A DNA stretch of 7,904 nucleotides. It comes from an uncultured Eubacteriales bacterium (GTDB lineage: Bacteria > Bacillota_I > Bacilli_A > RF39 > UBA660). A model generated the notes under the pieces. The model searched no databases. It was not told the origin of the DNA and saw nothing but the letters and a program-made list of their open reading frames with translations. Position numbers and translations under genes: made by a program. The stretch is taken from positions 1-7,904 of the forward strand of contig ONWZ01000091.1 in assembly GCA_900321645.1 (NCBI GenBank). The letters run 5' to 3'. Shown piece by piece: positions 7,301 through 7,904 of the stretch (positions are counted from its first letter, which is position 1; every line of letters begins with the position of its first letter).

Positions 7301-7904
7301 TAAGCATGAAACAGCCGCATGGGAAGCAACTTTTGCTAACCTAGATCGTTTCGATGAAAATGGCGAAGAAATTGAGTATACTGTCGACGAAGATAGTGTA
7401 CCAGATGACTATAATAAAGTTGATATTACAGGCGATATTAATAGTGGATTTGTAATTAGTAATAAACATATACCTGAAAAATATGATGATGGCTTTGATA
7501 TTACAAAGACATGGATTGATTTTAATAATAAAAATAACATACGTCCATCAACAATTACAATTAAATTAGTTGGTACTATTCCAAATGGTGAAAGCACTAA
7601 AAAAGTATATGAGAAAGAAGTTACTATTGGAACAAATTCTGAAGGTGTAACTGTATCTAAAGATGATAATAATAATGATGTATGGACATATACGTTTAAG
7701 AAAGATGATGGTACTAATTTAGACAAATATGCTGAAGGTGAGCTAATTACTTATACCCTAAGTGAAACACCAATTATTGGTTATGAAGAACCTTCAATTA
7801 GTAATTATGCAATCATAAATACACTAGATTCAATAAGTATCCCAGTTACGAAAACTTGGGCAGATGATAGTGACCGTGATGGTATAAGACCAGACGAAAT
7901 TAAA
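4209..7904 (+). CDS. Large vWA and Cna_B-repeat surface adhesin, 3' end outside window
   Basis: This is a secreted surface protein of at least 1232 residues; the frame is still open at the window end. Visible order: a signal peptide (1 to about 41), a von Willebrand factor A domain (about 77-350) with a complete metal-ion site, an unrecognised beta-rich region (355-585), then at least five modules of Cna_B or DUF7601-like type (588-757, 760-977, 978-1089, 1095-1207, and one starting at 1208). vWA domains bind protein ligands through a metal ion. Cna_B modules form stiff stalks, often locked by Lys-Asn isopeptide bonds. By analogy with Gram-positive pilus-tip adhesins, the vWA end would be displayed outward and the C terminus sorted to the wall by the sortase encoded just upstream. 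The sorting motif and C-terminal anchor are not in view. Only three cysteines are seen (286, 859, 868). The ligand is unknown, and attachment to host or mucus is an inference. Confidence 0.93.
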   Translation, partial: MTKIKSKKAKKLSKIFISVLFAILSIAGGLYGIGNYMQARAAGAPSVLKKVVPNGDGTYTISLDVKGDAEKNYNKANVIIVLDSSGSMDENTGTSGYYPSNTNGSNMYGYVDGSYIRLTRNYSYSSGYYYTYTSNGTTYTYTGTRYLHNNNEERIEAAKGAVMDLARGLLSNNTETGATSDLIEIALIDFDTNATIVQQPTTDLEAFANSLASLSAGGGTNWEAALQKAADVDFDDPANEKNTTYVIFVSDGNPTFHITDDGYNDWNSRYSVYGTGQEGETNVANCYNSAKDDARALVNTKKYEFYTIGVYGAVDRMEDLTKYALNTTDDVENKNYFKAEDTFKLQEALNKILQKIELAGFSDITVNDGTTKNVSVSSGTEQGGLIDVDTNSFKYYLSFPITVNGNTITSGAERIKSIEKNSDGTYKITNDKNQVFNNVVRVPELDDNGNEIATIFKMAWTSGENNPFYDRTAPEAELDSNNAVVWNLDDLGVLYDEVTYKVTFEVWPSQAALDLIADLKNGKITYGASTDDQGRPIDPKVWTYLDRNYGIKTNTNEAYVEYTDTRVENDTTHRVNFQTQDPIASASTKVLTVAKEWENSLDSRSSTDISLNVKRGSEIRYAVELPLKDEDGNRILDEEENPIWSNSIYASVGIMTVKDGQVSLKTQGHDYSFAEEQEIAYYWELDAPTVHPMWINGEVDNEGNPVTTMLIKQDGKPTGMADDAATATIGGKTYYKIGNSYYVVDNQLATLTATNNRRSYLQITKNVDGKDAPTDALFTYNVKVTDSEGKTVWFSIYNPDTKEYIMNKPGSETEPAINYISGTGVAPEVKLLIEKPEYAVNFRKINHASGSDIITYEYCDHADSTKDCSANGADWKSHTVKYVSGNSNDTYRYYTGFYTAPNATELTILLEKNWSLRFINLPTETNYEVTESTMPEHFSFVSVAGAGTVDETNKKKVTGKITETNTGYEITYTNKYELTSVKVTKNWQDNENQDGKRVPVTFSLYANSVKLDNMSVTVDGTPDEVTEANKDKHETAAWEATFANLDRFDENGEEIEYTVDEDSVPDDYNKVDITGDINSGFVISNKHIPEKYDDGFDITKTWIDFNNKNNIRPSTITIKLVGTIPNGESTKKVYEKEVTIGTNSEGVTVSKDDNNNDVWTYTFKKDDGTNLDKYAEGELITYTLSETPIIGYEEPSISNYAIINTLDSISIPVTKTWADDSDRDGIRPDEIK
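4437..5258 (+). other. von Willebrand factor A domain with intact MIDAS
   Basis: The metal-ion-dependent adhesion site is complete. VIIVLDSSGSM supplies Asp83, Ser85 and Ser87; GGGTNW supplies Thr220; VIFVSDGNP supplies Asp251. Alternating hydrophobic strands and helices (for example IEAAKGAVMDLARGLL, and FYTIGVYG near 305-312) fit the Rossmann-like vWA fold. At about 270 residues the domain is longer than the usual 180-200, mainly because of an insertion after the first MIDAS loop. Confidence 0.92.
4479..4649 (+). other. Tyrosine-rich insertion in the vWA domain
   Basis: Residues 91-147 lie between the DxSxS loop and the first helix of the vWA domain. They hold 14 tyrosines between positions 97 and 146, interspersed with Ser, Thr, Asn and Gly, for example GYYYTYTSNGTTYTYTG (127-143). 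The alternating pattern suggests beta hairpins placed next to the metal site, where ligands bind. Function is unknown. Confidence 0.75.
5271..5963 (+). other. Unassigned beta-rich region between vWA and stalk
   Basis: Residues 355-585 follow the vWA domain without a domain I can name firmly. They include VVWNLDDLGVLYDEVTYKVTFEVWPSQ split over 484-510, a pattern seen in other vWA/Cna_B proteins of Firmicutes. They are rich in strand-forming segments and Asp/Asn turns. The region probably packs against the vWA domain or forms the first stalk unit. Confidence 0.5.
5970..6479 (+). other. Divergent Cna_B-like module 1
   Basis: Residues 588-757 start with VLTVAKEW (Lys595) and end with LTATNN (Asn755 is the probable isopeptide Asn). 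Glu684 in YYWELDAP is a possible catalytic acid. The module is longer than a standard Cna_B (about 170 residues), so the assignment is tentative. Confidence 0.5.
6486..7139 (+). other. Cna_B/DUF7601-like module 2 with large insertion
   Basis: Residues 760-977 begin with YLQITKNVDG (Lys765), contain LRFINLPTETNYEVTES (Glu931) and end with YEITYTNKYE (Asn974). This is the Lys-Glu-Asn order of isopeptide-forming modules. Between the early strands and the conserved NLP segment lies an insertion of about 100 residues, which contains the only close pair of cysteines in the protein (859 and 868). Confidence 0.65.
7140..7475 (+). other. Cna_B module 3
   Basis: Residues 978-1089 form a typical Cna_B unit: SVKVTKNWQDNENQDGKR at the start, YTVDEDSVPDDY in the middle and FVISNKH at the end. 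The predicted isopeptide set is Lys985, Glu1061 and Asn1085. Confidence 0.85.
7491..7829 (+). other. Cna_B module 4
   Basis: Residues 1095-1207 repeat the pattern: FDITKTW (Lys1100), ITYTLSETPIIGYEE (Glu1186) and YAIINT (Asn1204). The middle carries an Asp/Asn-rich loop (KDDNNND). Confidence 0.83.
7830..7904 (+). other. Start of Cna_B module 5, cut by window end
   Basis: Residues 1208-1232 read SISIPVTKTWADDSDRDGIRPDEIK split at the window edge. This is the standard first strand of a Cna_B unit, with Lys1215. It shows that the repeat array continues downstream. Confidence 0.8.

Noticed and set aside
4818..7726. Reverse-strand open frames inside the adhesin gene (4818-5039, 6954-7187, 7409-7726).
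   Set aside because: The + strand frame is continuous and has clear domains throughout. The reverse frames are Ser/Ile/Phe-rich shadows without ribosome binding sites.
1..7904. CRISPR arrays, tRNA or rRNA genes, insertion sequences, riboswitches.
   Set aside because: No regularly spaced repeats, no cloverleaf-like sequence, no transposase frame or terminal inverted repeats, and leaders too short for a riboswitch were seen.

Overview
The window comes from an AT-rich, low-GC Gram-positive bacterium, most likely a gut-type Bacilli lineage such as the RF39 or Erysipelotrichia-like groups. The lineage is inferred from three things: an FtsA-FtsZ pair of Firmicutes type, TAA as every visible stop codon, and a class B sortase with a Cna_B-repeat surface protein. 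Every tryptophan in the translated genes is encoded by TGG and no in-frame TGA occurs. This argues for the standard bacterial code (table 11) rather than the Mycoplasma code.

Left part (1-2929): this looks like core genome. The 3' end of ftsA overlaps ftsZ by 8 bases, and ftsZ ends at a strong intrinsic terminator. A near-consensus promoter follows at once and drives an AqpZ-type water channel, which has its own terminator. A GNAT-family acetyltransferase with its own promoter comes next. All genes are on the + strand. The usual companions of ftsZ in Firmicutes (for example sepF or ylmE) do not follow it here.

Middle (2930-3468): this is a 539-base gene-free, very AT-rich stretch. It holds three scattered TTGACA hexamers, a well-formed terminator hairpin with no gene just upstream, and small AT-rich repeats. 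It ends in a perfect-consensus promoter (TTGACA, 16-base spacer, TATAAT) preceded by an A-tract.

Right part (3469-7904): this is a two-gene surface-display operon. A membrane-anchored class B sortase is translationally coupled (TAATG overlap) to a very large secreted protein that runs off the window, with 1232 residues visible. That protein has a signal peptide and a von Willebrand factor A domain with an intact MIDAS metal site and a tyrosine-rich insertion. After an unrecognised region come at least five successive Cna_B/DUF7601-like modules with Lys-Glu-Asn patterns typical of intramolecular isopeptide bonds. The expected cell-wall sorting signal lies beyond the window. The architecture resembles a pilus-tip-like or adhesin protein attached by its dedicated sortase. 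The most unusual points are that the sortase appears to lack the usual catalytic arginine after its Cys, the Tyr-rich insertion in the vWA domain, and a two-cysteine insertion in one module. No clearly new type of system is evident. The sortase-adhesin locus is the part most worth a second look.
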